From positions 186,001 to 250,000 of the forward strand of contig JABYQN010000017.1 in the NCBI GenBank assembly GCA_022606135.1: a stretch of DNA of 64,000 nucleotides. The letters are read 5' to 3'. This DNA is from Fomes fomentarius (lineage: Eukaryota > Basidiomycota > Agaricomycetes > Polyporales > Polyporaceae). A program made the position numbers and the translations under genes. Each line of letters begins with the position of its first letter. Position 1 is the first letter of the stretch. Under the pieces are notes generated by a model. That model ran no database searches. It saw only the letters and a list, made by a program, of their open reading frames with translations, and was not told the origin of the DNA. Below are positions 9,223 to 18,720 of this stretch, in pieces.

Positions 9223-12200
9223 CTACTCAATGAAATCGATCAACTCGACGTTCATGGCATCGTCGACATCAGTGACGGTAAAATCCTCAGCGGGCGCGGG
9301 GCCATCGGGAAGAGGAGGAGCAGCGACTGCAGGCGGGGCAGGGGCAGGAGCAGGAGCCGCGGTAACAGGTGCGTTCGTCGCGACCGGAGGAACGATGGCC
9401 GAGGGAGTGTTTGCGACGTCTGGAAGGTTGGTCGCCACCTCGGTACTCGCGATGATGGCGTCGGGGCTGTCCCTCGCGACTCTGTCGTTCGGGTCCGTGG
9501 TTGCCGGGGGCGGGCCAAGGTTGGCCTGCCCGGCGCTCGGGGACAACGTCAAGGCGCTCTCCGAGTCGGCGTTGAAGAACGTCGGGACGCCCGAGGGGTA
9601 CTCGAAAACGCTGCCGGTATCGTTGAGCGTAATCGTTGAAGCCGTCTCGTCCAACAGGAAAGAGTGGTGGTGGACGAGAGGGAGTCTCGCGGAATGAGTC
9701 GCCACGCCTTCCCGACGGGCGCGCTTCTGCTTGCGCTGGTTGACGTGAAAGTCGCGCGAGTCGTGCTCGCGAACGTAATTCTTGACCGCGATCTTCATCA
9801 AGCCCTGGACGAACTTCGGGTCGTATCCCTCGCCGTTCTCCGCCCGCCCAGAGAGGACCAAGTGGGACGGAATGGGATCGCGGGAAATCTGGTGAGAGCC
9901 GGGCTGATTGAGGCTCACCAGTCCGTACTGACTGAGCTGATCCTGTTCCCAGATACGCTTGAAATCGGAAAAAGATCCGCTGACCGCGTCTTCCTTGGGA
10001 TCGAAGCGGCCGCGGTTGCGAATCGTCGCGTCGAGGCTGAGAATGCCCTCGACTTGGGCTCGTGGCCATCGATACATGCGACGTTCGACTAGATCGGTCG
10101 CGAGTACGTCCCCGTCCGGGCAGACCGTGAAGTGGTCCGGGAGCCTCCTCGACCGCTTGCCGGGGATTGTCGACGCCATGCCGGGGGACGAACGGAGCCG
10201 CGTATGGGGAGAGAATGATGGAAGCAGGGATCGAGGAAAGTGTGGTGATGTAAGGAGTCGAGATAGGAAGGAGGACAAGGGGAGAGTGGGAAGAGATAGA
10301 GTTGTCGATAGACGAGGTAAGAGGCAATGCTGAGAAGGGTCAGGTTCTTGCAGGGATGACCAGCGATGGCTGGTTCCTTCTGACCTCTTTATAGGAAACT
10401 CGCCCTCCAGTACCTCTATCAATCCCAAACTCAGAGATCCGCCGAAGATCTGAGGATCATCGGGAAGTACACCAGTGCCTTGGGGCAGATCTCCGATAGT
10501 CTCAACGCCCTGCGCTTCAAGGTAAGCTTTCAAAGCGTCAAGATGCGCCACTGATGCATAGGGCACCCAGGTGTGGTCACCGGATTTCCATACTGCCTCA
10601 AGCAGGGCGTCCTTTCCTATTCCATGGTGAGCCGCAAATTTGTCGATCGCCCACTCATTATCTTTGTCTTCTAGTTCGAGAACTTGTGAATCCATCCGCC
10701 CAGGGAACAGCCGATCGTCATTGGGCTCATGGACTCGCAACAGGGATGCATGAAAGACGTCATGTATCCCCCGTTGTCGCAACGAAGGCGGCAATCCAAG
10801 CTGGAAGGAACTGTTTCCAAAGTCTCGCAAAATGCGGTAAGGTCCCATGTATTTTGGTGCAAGCTTTCGTGCTAATCCTTTTGGCAGGGATATGTTCTTA
10901 GTAGATACGTATACTAGGTCGCCTTCCACGAACGGTGCCGGCCGCCGCCGACGGTTCGCATCGCGGGTCTGCTTTACCCGCGCCGCTATCACGCTGTCGT
11001 GAGCAGCCATGATCGCAGCCTTGACTTTTTGAGCATAGATCCTTACGCCAGGGTACTCGTCTGATGACGCACGGTCCCAGATCATCGGTCGGGGCATACG
11101 ACCAGTATTCAGGAAGAAAGGTGCGTATCCAGTACTTTCGGATCGTGCCAGGTTGATAGCAAACTCAATGGCCGGTAACTTGGTTACCCAGTCCTTCTGA
11201 TTCGACCCGACGCATTGCCGAAGCATCTGGGAGACGGTGCGATTAGCTCGCTCGGTCGAGCCGTCTGATTCAGGGTGGTATGCACTCGACATCCGTAACT
11301 CGATACCAAGCAGTCGGTGTAGGTGAGTCCAGAAAGTACTCGTGAATAAGACATCACGATCACTGACAATCGCCTTAGGGAGTCCGTGATGTTTGTAGAT
11401 CTCGGAGAATACCAACTCGGCAACGTCCCGAGCCTTGTAATTAGTTCTACTAGGTACCAAATGAACCATACCCGTAAGGAGATCAATAATTGTCGTGATA
11501 GCATCGAAAGAACCATCACGGTTCTTCGACTCTGGAAGTGGTCCGACGAAATCAATCCCGACCGCCTCCCATGGCGTGCTCGGGACCGGTAGAGGGTTGA
11601 GCAAGCCGTATGGCTTCTGATTTGACGGCTTACTTCGCTTACATGTCATACAGGTATCACAGAATTTCTGTACGTCGGGGAGCAGTGTCTTCCACCAGAC
11701 ATGATCTCGCAGAAGACTGGCAGTCTTATGTGGCCCCAAATGCGCGAGAAGTGAGTGTGCATGTGATATCACTATCTCTCGTACATTTCGACCATTGATA
11801 ATGACGTTGGGAATACACAGGAGTATCCGGTCCTGATCCCGAAGGGTCACAAGTCCGTCTTCTACAACAAAATTCTTGAATTGTGTTGGCTTCGTCAGAA
11901 TGTCTCCGAAGAACGGATCCTCGCCATAGCGGTTCCGAAGTTCACTCTGCAGGTGAAGACCCTCACTTGAGCCTGCAATATGCTCGAGTAGGGGTTCTGT
12001 AACTTGCTCTTCACTTGTAGATACGCGCTCCGCTGTGGGTTCTATTTCTTTTGGGATATCTTTATCAGCCTCAGCTGGTTGCTTTGTTGATCCGATAAGT
12101 CCATCTGTCATACCGTCGTTAGAATCTGACGCTTGACCTTCTTTGGTAGTGGGTTCCTGGGTCGTCGCGCCCTCCTGTCGTTTGTCACGGGGGCCGTGAA

Positions 12201-15200
12201 GAACGACACGACGTATGCGCCGGGCAAACTCACGTGAAGTTTCTGGCCGGCCGGTTTCTGCAGGTGGTACAGGAGAGCGTGGCTTACGGGCTCGCTGTTT
12301 CTTCACTGGTGGAGAGGGCTCTTCATCATGCAAACGGTCAGCCGTGTCGGACAAGACTACCGGCGCTGACATATCGACGGAAGGGTGGTTTTCCGGTCCA
12401 TATCCTTCAATTGCACCCCCCATGAGAGCAGTGCGAGGTAGCGGCACACGCCGAGTTCGACCGGGTCGGGCTTCTGCGGCCCTATTCTCAGGCTCAGCTG
12501 CGCGAAGGGACAGGGCAGACATCGCCTGGCCCTCAAGCCCAACAAGGATAGGGACAGAGATCGCATGAGACTCAAGTGCATCAGTGAGCAGCACGTTGTT
12601 GTCATCATAAGTCGTGTATTCGGATGCCGCGCGCACTGTCCCAGGCTCATCATTGGAGTAGATGCGGGACAATGCGTCCGCCAGCACGTTCTCGACACCC
12701 GGTACGTACTGAATTGTAAAGTTGAATTCCGAGATGTGTTCTAACCATCGTGCTTGCCTCCCTGACAGATTCCGCTGGTTCAACAGATGAACCAACCCTT
12801 TGTGGTCCGTAACCCAAGTGAACGAACATCCAAGTAAGATGTCACGGTGCCGTCGCATTGATTCCACTCCAGCTAACATTTCTATCTCGTGCACAGGGTA
12901 ATTCATCTGTGCCGGTGAAAGCTTGGCAGAAAAGAATGCAGCAACCTGCCCGCATCGCCAATCGTTACCCTGGGTCACAACACCAGCTATTCCTCCATGT
13001 GAACCATCGGTGACCAGCCAGATGGGTGGCGCGGTGGGTGCATAATCTAACGGCACTCTATGGTGTTGTCGGTGAGCATGCACCAGCTGTTTGACCTGGT
13101 CAAATGCACGCTGATGTGTGTAATCCCATTTGAAGGACTCGACTCCAGTCAAGGCAGTCAAGATTCCCATTGGAATACGTATAGTGGCGATGTCATCTGC
13201 GAGATAGCCTACTGATCCCAGAAAACCACGCAGAAGTTCTCGGTTCGTAGGTACTTTCCAGTTTAGGACCGAGTCCACCTTATCTGGATCCATTCGGATC
13301 CCTCCGTCATCAACTATTCGACCCAGGATCTTCATCTCGCGACAGAGGAATTTCAATTTGGTCGCACTCAGGTAAAGTTGCTCTCGTTTGAGAATGTCGA
13401 TGACCAATTTGACGTGTCGGAGATGATTGTCCAGTGTGTCCGAATAAATCGCAATATCATCCAGATAGACATCCATGAAGACACCGATATACGGGCTGAA
13501 GATATGATTCATGAGAGTCTGGTATGTTGCTACAGCGTTACAGTCTCCTTGCTGTAGCACGAGGCTAACCATATTTCCATCCGGTGTTGTCATAGCGGTG
13601 CGATCTACATGTCCAGGTTCAATGCGAATTTGCTCGTATGCATCCTTCCCATCAATAAGTGAACGGTACGGTCGCCTTGCGAGCCGTCGAAGAATCCCCT
13701 CCATATCTGGAAGAGGTGATGTCACTTTTCGAGTGTTTGCATTCCGCTCTCGTAGATCACATACCACACGCAGCCTAGGTGGAACACCATTTGTGCCAGT
13801 CCCCGGCTTCGTCAAGAGAAGCATTGGGGACGTATTCCGTGCGTTTGTCATCTTCCAGCGCCCGGACTCGAGGTAAGCATCACGCTTCTCTGTCCAAAGT
13901 GGTCGCAGGGCATCCGGGCACTTGGAAGGTCGCCACGAATAGACTTTCTCTTCATCTACGAGTGGGATCCGGTGGTTAATTGCACGCAGCGGAGGCAGAG
14001 GTGAGTCACTTGCCTCCTTGCAGATTGGGGCCGCATACCGACGAAGTTCTTCACGTGCAGCTTCAAGTTGATCTTCCAGTACGTCGGCAGCATGCGACTG
14101 AAGGATGCGCACGTTCTTCCCTTCAATTTGCAGTGCTTGACTGCTACCAATGACGACGGTGGTTGGGTTGAAGCTGAAGGATACCTTGTGCTGGTAAAGG
14201 AAAGGAGTCCCGAGTATGATGTCGTAATTCAGCAGATTAACTACGTCAAAATATCGGTCCGTCTTGACGCGCTGATATTCTACTGTAGCACGACAGCCTG
14301 TATTGATCATGGCCCGGGAGCCTTGTACTGCTAAATGCACAGGAATAGGTTTCTCGAGTTCGAAAACCTTGATTCCAAGCTGATGTGCTAGTTTCGCAGA
14401 CATGAAGTCAGAAAGCGAACCTGAGTCAATCAAGGTACGTGCAGGGTGCCCATTGATGTGTACTATAACCACTACAGGCTCAGGAATCAGCCGAGTGAAG
14501 TCCCGAGGTATACCAGCATTGCGCTGAATTGCTGTGTACGTGCCTGGCAGTACCAGTGAGTTAGAGGCGGCATTAAGTTCGACCCCACTATCTAACTCAA
14601 TTGTGTTCACTTCTACGGCCTGTGCCATGTTATTCTCGCAGACAGGGTCTGCAAAAATGACCTTCAACTCGCCCTCCAGTTCCCGCAATGAGAACCACGG
14701 GCGACGGAAGTACTTACGGACCTGCACAGCATAGTAATTTGGCAGATCTAGGTATATGTTCTCAAAGACCTTCGCCGGAACGTTCAATGCTGTACTGAGA
14801 TACATGTCATAGATTCGAATGTTGTATCCCATGGATTTGACCGTGAATCGACACAAGTCAGGCGGGTCCAAGCCCGGCCACGGAATCTCACGTTCAAGCA
14901 CTTGTTGAGCTCCAATGGCCAAGGCAGATCCCATCCTTTCGCCATCGCGAGACAGAAAGCAGGACTGATGTTCTGGTGCAAAGGTATGTACAACCATCTG
15001 CCGATACCATCTAGGCAAGTCAAAGTCTGAGTCCTTCAACTTCGCAGACTCTATCAACGTGTCAAACCTATAGTGCATGATGACGTGCAGTTCCGGAGCG
15101 GTGCGGTAAACATTTGCTGAGTACTCATCTCCGCCATCGAAATTAACTGCTTCGCAGCAATAGGGACCATGCCGATTCAACAGTTCTTCAGCACGCACAG

Positions 15201-17799
15201 CGTACAGGTCTCCGAGGCGGGTCCGAGGCCGTCCTTCCTTCATGGTTCTGGGCAGATGCACTATCTCGACATCAGATTCGCCCTCATCATCCGATGACTC
15301 CCGGTCCGCATCATTTATTCCTAATGGCAGAGGCTCCGGTAAGGGAGTGGCATAGAGAAGATCCTCCCAACCCAGCTCACCCGGAGCATCATCATTCTGA
15401 GGACAAATCTGTCCCAGTCCAAAGCCGATAGCTCCGAGATCTATGCCGGCAGTCGTCTCGGTAGTGTCAGCCAGGGCTTGGAGCTGCTCAACATTGCTGC
15501 CTCCGATACTCATGTGAAAGGAGGTAAGTCCAGGTGGTTTTCCTGGCTTGTCCGACTTAACCTTACTCCGCTGTGGGCAGTCTCGTAGGAAATGCCCCAC
15601 CTTCTTGCAATGGAAGCATTTCCCAGCTGCGGTGAGTTCGTTTTTCTCTTCCTTAGACAGTTGCAGCGCTGACATGTTGGGATGTGATCGTCCCGGGGCC
15701 GTATTGGACTGGCCTGGGCGGAAGTTGTCGGTTCGCGGTCGCTGACCCCCGCTTCCTCCGGAATTCCGGAAATTGCGGCGATCTAGCGGCAGCTCACGCT
15801 TCACAAAGTTCCGCTCTCGAGGCCGGTGAGAAGGTGCGTTACTGTGACGCCGTTCCAAGTTCGTCGAGTGGGCATTGCGCTCGGAACGTCCGCCACCGAC
15901 ATTCTCTGCAAGCTCAATTATTTCCGCCGCCTCTCGGACTTTCGTCCAGGACGACTTCAATGGAGTGAGCTCGCGTTTCCAGAGCTCTTTCTGTATCCAT
16001 TGATTGAGACCATTCCACAGCTTGTCAACTTTTTCACGATCGGAAACAAAGCCAACCATCAAGAAGAGATTCTCGAGCTCATGTACGTATTCTCGTACTG
16101 AGCGGTTCCCTTGATAACTTCGCCTCAATTTCTCTTGCATCTGCAGACGATAGTTAACTGGGAAACAGTAGTTGAACATTTCAACAAAAAGCCTTCGCAG
16201 TGTCCACTTGCGGGGAGCTTTCGAGACCGTAGTCACCCAGAAGTTGTATGCATCTCCTTTGAGGAAGTTGGACACATGAGATGCTAACATTTCTGGTTCA
16301 ATGTCGAATGCAGACAGGTACTCTGTCATCTGGCGCATGAACTTGTGAAAGACTTGCGCATCTGGTCGCCCATCATACGGATCAGGCTTCTCAGGCTTGA
16401 GAACTAACTTCTTCTTCTTTGACTTATAACGGCTATGTACTCCGGTGCTAGAGTTGTCTGAGGACGTTCTAGAGACATTGTCTGAACTACTGGAGCCGAC
16501 ATAGTGTATCGTGCTCCTACCTGCACTGGAAGAATTGCTAGCCTCGGAAGAGCTGGAGCTTGAACCTGACGAGTCGCCGGGATCGCCTCCGCCAATGAGG
16601 TCTTCGAATGCACGACCGAGATAACTCCCGGGCTCTAGTTGTGCTACCGGTCTCAGAGATGAATGGCGAGTTCTTCCGGTCCCTCGGGCCAATACCTTTG
16701 AGGTCCCAGACTTCGTAAGTATGTCGTCCTTCATGTTCGTCGGTTTCTTTCCTGACGAGCGAGACTTCTTCCGCTTTGTAGGTTTACTCTTCTTGGGTGC
16801 GGTCTCAGGCGATGTACTCTGGGCACCTTGTTTCAACAAGGTGATGTCATTCCGTAGGGAGTTGAGTTGCTCAAGCACAGCGCGTAGCTCCGCATTTCCT
16901 CCCGGTTGCGGACGCACATCCTCTGTACTGAGGGGCTGCGGCTGCACGGCCACAGATGTATCAGCTTCATGCCCAGACTCGTTCTGTGGTTCATCCGAAT
17001 TGTCATTGTATTTCTTATTGTACATGTCTAGCTCACGTCGTTGAGCATCTGGATCCAGTTCATCATCGGGTATACCGACAGCGCCCCAATTGCGAGCATC
17101 AACAGCCTTTCCTTTGCGCATTGGGTCTGACGGACCCTCTCCTCGAGAGTCCGTGCTCTCAGTGTCAACGCGACGTCTCGCGTCCTGAGCGTATCGCATC
17201 CGGCGAGCATACCTGTCTTGCTCAGCCGGGGTAAGCATCTTCTCAGCCTGTTGTACGGCTTCGTGTTGTCGAGTAGACAGTTGCACACTGTCCCTCACTT
17301 TGCAGAGGTTCTGCTGATATCCTATTGCGCCCGGCGTGCTATGGGCGCGACGACGACGGTGACGGACAGGCAACCATGGTCCGCCTTCATCCTCGTCAGT
17401 AACTTCTTCAACAGTTACTGGATACTTAGTAGACTTGGTCGCCTCAGCGACGGGGTGTATGTCTGAATGGGAAGGAATAAATATATTCTTTGCTACTGCT
17501 AATACAGTCGCCGACCCCGCGTTGGAAGCGGGCGTCGGAGGTCTCGAGGAGGCAACCTGACTATAAGTCAGATTGGCCCTACGCTCGGCACCGAGACGAG
17601 GACTCTCGGGAGCCACAGGGCTGGACTGAGGGCTAGATCCAGTGCGGCTGTCAGTAATTCTATCGGCAGCGGCGACGTGCTCACCGGTGATAGTCTCCGT
17701 GACTGGCGGGGTACCGACGCGTCGGCGCAGATTGTACCGTGCAGACATGTTGAAGGGGTATTGATGAGACCTCGAGGCGATAGACAGTTGTAGAGACAA
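9223..17799 (-). CDS. Gag-Pol polyprotein of Ty3/Gypsy chromovirus, with C-terminal extension
   Basis: One frame of 2858 aa with no gag-pol frameshift. In order: a basic, low-complexity N-terminus (to about 460); a retrotransposon capsid domain (about 470-640); a CCHC zinc knuckle (C728, CFHCKKVGHFLRDC); an aspartic protease (LIDSGS, D1125); reverse transcriptase (about 1320-1500, YLDD at 1445-1448); an RNase H (TDGS near 1598); a charged linker; the integrase HHCC zinc finger (about 2010-2050) and DDE core (D near 2085, D near 2147, E near 2182); a chromodomain-like region (about 2370-2435, ending in a W.P segment). A further part of about 390 aa follows, whose last 318 codons start at an internal Met (2541) and resemble no domain I know. 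The polyprotein copies and integrates the element. An alternative start is the Met at residue 18 (MSARYNLRRR). Confidence 0.95.
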   Translation of the reverse strand: MSLQLSIASRSHQYPFNMSARYNLRRRVGTPPVTETITGEHVAAADRITDSRTGSSPQSSPVAPESPRLGAERRANLTYSQVASSRPPTPASNAGSATVLAVAKNIFIPSHSDIHPVAEATKSTKYPVTVEEVTDEDEGGPWLPVRHRRRRAHSTPGAIGYQQNLCKVRDSVQLSTRQHEAVQQAEKMLTPAEQDRYARRMRYAQDARRRVDTESTDSRGEGPSDPMRKGKAVDARNWGAVGIPDDELDPDAQRRELDMYNKKYNDNSDEPQNESGHEADTSVAVQPQPLSTEDVRPQPGGNAELRAVLEQLNSLRNDITLLKQGAQSTSPETAPKKSKPTKRKKSRSSGKKPTNMKDDILTKSGTSKVLARGTGRTRHSSLRPVAQLEPGSYLGRAFEDLIGGGDPGDSSGSSSSSSEASNSSSAGRSTIHYVGSSSSDNVSRTSSDNSSTGVHSRYKSKKKKLVLKPEKPDPYDGRPDAQVFHKFMRQMTEYLSAFDIEPEMLASHVSNFLKGDAYNFWVTTVSKAPRKWTLRRLFVEMFNYCFPVNYRLQMQEKLRRSYQGNRSVREYVHELENLFLMVGFVSDREKVDKLWNGLNQWIQKELWKRELTPLKSSWTKVREAAEIIELAENVGGGRSERNAHSTNLERRHSNAPSHRPRERNFVKRELPLDRRNFRNSGGSGGQRPRTDNFRPGQSNTAPGRSHPNMSALQLSKEEKNELTAAGKCFHCKKVGHFLRDCPQRSKVKSDKPGKPPGLTSFHMSIGGSNVEQLQALADTTETTAGIDLGAIGFGLGQICPQNDDAPGELGWEDLLYATPLPEPLPLGINDADRESSDDEGESDVEIVHLPRTMKEGRPRTRLGDLYAVRAEELLNRHGPYCCEAVNFDGGDEYSANVYRTAPELHVIMHYRFDTLIESAKLKDSDFDLPRWYRQMVVHTFAPEHQSCFLSRDGERMGSALAIGAQQVLEREIPWPGLDPPDLCRFTVKSMGYNIRIYDMYLSTALNVPAKVFENIYLDLPNYYAVQVRKYFRRPWFSLRELEGELKVIFADPVCENNMAQAVEVNTIELDSGVELNAASNSLVLPGTYTAIQRNAGIPRDFTRLIPEPVVVIVHINGHPARTLIDSGSLSDFMSAKLAHQLGIKVFELEKPIPVHLAVQGSRAMINTGCRATVEYQRVKTDRYFDVVNLLNYDIILGTPFLYQHKVSFSFNPTTVVIGSSQALQIEGKNVRILQSHAADVLEDQLEAAREELRRYAAPICKEASDSPLPPLRAINHRIPLVDEEKVYSWRPSKCPDALRPLWTEKRDAYLESGRWKMTNARNTSPMLLLTKPGTGTNGVPPRLRVVCDLRERNANTRKVTSPLPDMEGILRRLARRPYRSLIDGKDAYEQIRIEPGHVDRTAMTTPDGNMVSLVLQQGDCNAVATYQTLMNHIFSPYIGVFMDVYLDDIAIYSDTLDNHLRHVKLVIDILKREQLYLSATKLKFLCREMKILGRIVDDGGIRMDPDKVDSVLNWKVPTNRELLRGFLGSVGYLADDIATIRIPMGILTALTGVESFKWDYTHQRAFDQVKQLVHAHRQHHRVPLDYAPTAPPIWLVTDGSHGGIAGVVTQGNDWRCGQVAAFFSAKLSPAQMNYPVHEIEMLAGVESMRRHRDILLGCSFTWVTDHKGLVHLLNQRNLSGRQARWLEHISEFNFTIQYVPGVENVLADALSRIYSNDEPGTVRAASEYTTYDDNNVLLTDALESHAISVPILVGLEGQAMSALSLRAAEPENRAAEARPGRTRRVPLPRTALMGGAIEGYGPENHPSVDMSAPVVLSDTADRLHDEEPSPPVKKQRARKPRSPVPPAETGRPETSREFARRIRRVVLHGPRDKRQEGATTQEPTTKEGQASDSNDGMTDGLIGSTKQPAEADKDIPKEIEPTAERVSTSEEQVTEPLLEHIAGSSEGLHLQSELRNRYGEDPFFGDILTKPTQFKNFVVEDGLVTLRDQDRILLCIPNVIINGRNVREIVISHAHSLLAHLGPHKTASLLRDHVWWKTLLPDVQKFCDTCMTCKRSKPSNQKPYGLLNPLPVPSTPWEAVGIDFVGPLPESKNRDGSFDAITTIIDLLTGMVHLVPSRTNYKARDVAELVFSEIYKHHGLPKAIVSDRDVLFTSTFWTHLHRLLGIELRMSSAYHPESDGSTERANRTVSQMLRQCVGSNQKDWVTKLPAIEFAINLARSESTGYAPFFLNTGRMPRPMIWDRASSDEYPGVRIYAQKVKAAIMAAHDSVIAARVKQTRDANRRRRPAPFVEGDLVYVSTKNISLPKGLARKLAPKYMGPYRILRDFGNSSFQLGLPPSLRQRGIHDVFHASLLRVHEPNDDRLFPGRMDSQVLELEDKDNEWAIDKFAAHHGIGKDALLEAVWKSGDHTWVPYASVAHLDALKAYLEAQGVETIGDLPQGTGVLPDDPQIFGGSLSLGLIEVLEGEFPIKRSEGTSHRWSSLQEPDPSQHCLLPRLSTTLSLPTLPLSSFLSRLLTSPHFPRSLLPSFSPHTRLRSSPGMASTIPGKRSRRLPDHFTVCPDGDVLATDLVERRMYRWPRAQVEGILSLDATIRNRGRFDPKEDAVSGSFSDFKRIWEQDQLSQYGLVSLNQPGSHQISRDPIPSHLVLSGRAENGEGYDPKFVQGLMKIAVKNYVREHDSRDFHVNQRKQKRARREGVATHSARLPLVHHHSFLLDETASTITLNDTGSVFEYPSGVPTFFNADSESALTLSPSAGQANLGPPPATTDPNDRVARDSPDAIIASTEVATNLPDVANTPSAIVPPVATNAPVTAAPAPAPAPPAVAAPPLPDGPAPAEDFTVTDVDDAMNVELIDFIE

Positions 17800-17909
17800 G
17801 AAGATAGGGAGAGAGAGAGAAAGAGAGGAGCTAGTCGCCGTGCGGAGTGACGAGTTGATCAGACTCGACGTTGCCCAGATGGTCGACTAGCAGAGAGTAG
17901 AGCGATGAG

Positions 17910-17917
17910 AGTGTTCC
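17910..17917 (-). other. Possible self-priming site (weak)
   Basis: No TGG-type tRNA-complementary site follows the 5' LTR on the minus strand (it reads TATTTTTGACAG). The 8-mer GGAACACT, 24 nt inside, is complementary to AGTGTTCC at 18039-18032 of the LTR, which lies about 28-35 nt beyond the TATA-like box, near the expected RNA 5' end. Self-priming of this kind is known from Tf1. Eight bases could be chance. Confidence 0.25.
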
Positions 17918-17941
17918 GGAGAGACGGGACTGTCAAAAATA

Positions 17942-18242
17942 TGCCACGTTCGCGAGTCGCTTGCGACTCGGTGACGGGCACGAGAGAGAGGTTCGAGCTT
18001 GGAGTGACAGGGCTAATGTCTGTCGATTGCTGGAACACTGGGGGCATCGCCCTACAAGCTGTAGTACTTATATACTATCGCAATGGTCACGAGATCAAAA
18101 AGGTCGGAAAGGAGCGGAAGGAGGAGTAGAACTCGGAACAAGGGGATGAAGGAGAGACGAAGAAGTGATGGGAAAGGGTATCCTAAACGAGAGTGGGACG
18201 GATAAGGAATGTTGAGCGCCGGGATAGGCGCGAGCCGTTACA
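17942..18242 (-). repeat. 5' LTR (301 bp)
   Basis: Identical to 8888-9188 by reading. Relative to the coding strand this is the upstream LTR, and it should carry the promoter of the element. Confidence 0.95.
18067..18074 (-). promoter_or_regulatory. TATA-like box of LTR
   Basis: On the minus strand the LTR reads TATATAAG at its base 169-176. The same motif is present in the 3' LTR. It is the best core-promoter candidate for the element. Confidence 0.55.
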
Positions 18243-18247
18243 TATGG
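18243..18247. repeat. 5 bp target-site duplication, right (Gypsy)
   Basis: TATGG, matching 8883-8887. Confidence 0.9.
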
Positions 18248-18712
18248 CACAACGGCAATTGCCAAAGGCGGCAAAATCTGGCAGATATTCGGCGCCCGCG
18301 CGAGTCCGTACCGCAATTTCTGCAGGATTCCTGCTCTCAATTCTAATCTCGAAACTTCCGAAGTGAACTAGAGTGAATTTTACAGACTGAATGCGAGACA
18401 ATGTCGACTAATTGGCCTTTGAGCAAGTGGACCCAATCACCCCGTCCGGCGTCTACCTCAGACTACTTGTGGGATGGTCTCAAAACCTTCCAAATCGCCC
18501 CGATCCTCTCTTGTCGCATTTTGAAAGCTGTTAAAAACTTGTTTCTATACTTCCATCAGCTCTACGGGTCAGCATATGACGAGAATTGATTGTGTGCTCA
18601 TCGGCGCTTAGGTTTATCTGCCATATTTTGCCCGCTACCTTCCCCGGCAGAATGGCAATTGCCGCTGGCACATGCCAAATGGCAGAATGGCAGCATTCTG
18701 CCTCGCACACTA

Positions 18713-18720
18713 TTCGACGC
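18713..18720. repeat. 8 bp target-site duplication, right (hAT-like element)
   Basis: TTCGACGC, matching 8832-8839, directly outside the right inverted end. Confidence 0.85.

Larger units (their letters stand above)
8888..18242 (-). mobile_element. Intact Ty3/Gypsy chromovirus LTR retrotransposon
   Basis: The element is 9355 bp long, coding on the minus strand, with 301 bp direct LTRs at both ends that start TG and end CA. The LTRs look identical base for base, and the element has a perfect 5 bp TATGG target duplication. Between them is one open frame of 2858 codons. The presence of gag, protease, RT, RNase H, integrase and a chromodomain-like end in that order places it in the chromovirus branch of Metaviridae-like fungal elements. 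Identical LTRs and an unbroken frame point to very recent insertion. It is inserted in the hAT-like element at 8840-18712. Confidence 0.95.
8840..18712. mobile_element. Non-autonomous hAT-like element, split by a Gypsy insertion
   Basis: The left end reads TAGTGTATAGGGCAGAAT (8840-8857). The right end, read on the minus strand from 18712, is TAGTGTGCGAGGCAGAAT, matching at 14 of 18 positions. TAGNG-type ends plus an 8 bp duplication (TTCGACGC) fit the hAT superfamily. Sub-terminal motifs recur: GGCAGAAT or its complement at 8850, 8872, 18648, 18681 and 18695; the palindrome GGCAATTGCC at 18254-18263 and 18654-18663; and a GGCAAAAT..GGCAGATA block in inverted copies. Without the inserted retroelement the unit is 48 + 465 = 513 bp. 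It has no transposase frame, so it would depend on an enzyme in trans. The retroelement insertion came later than this element. Confidence 0.85.
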
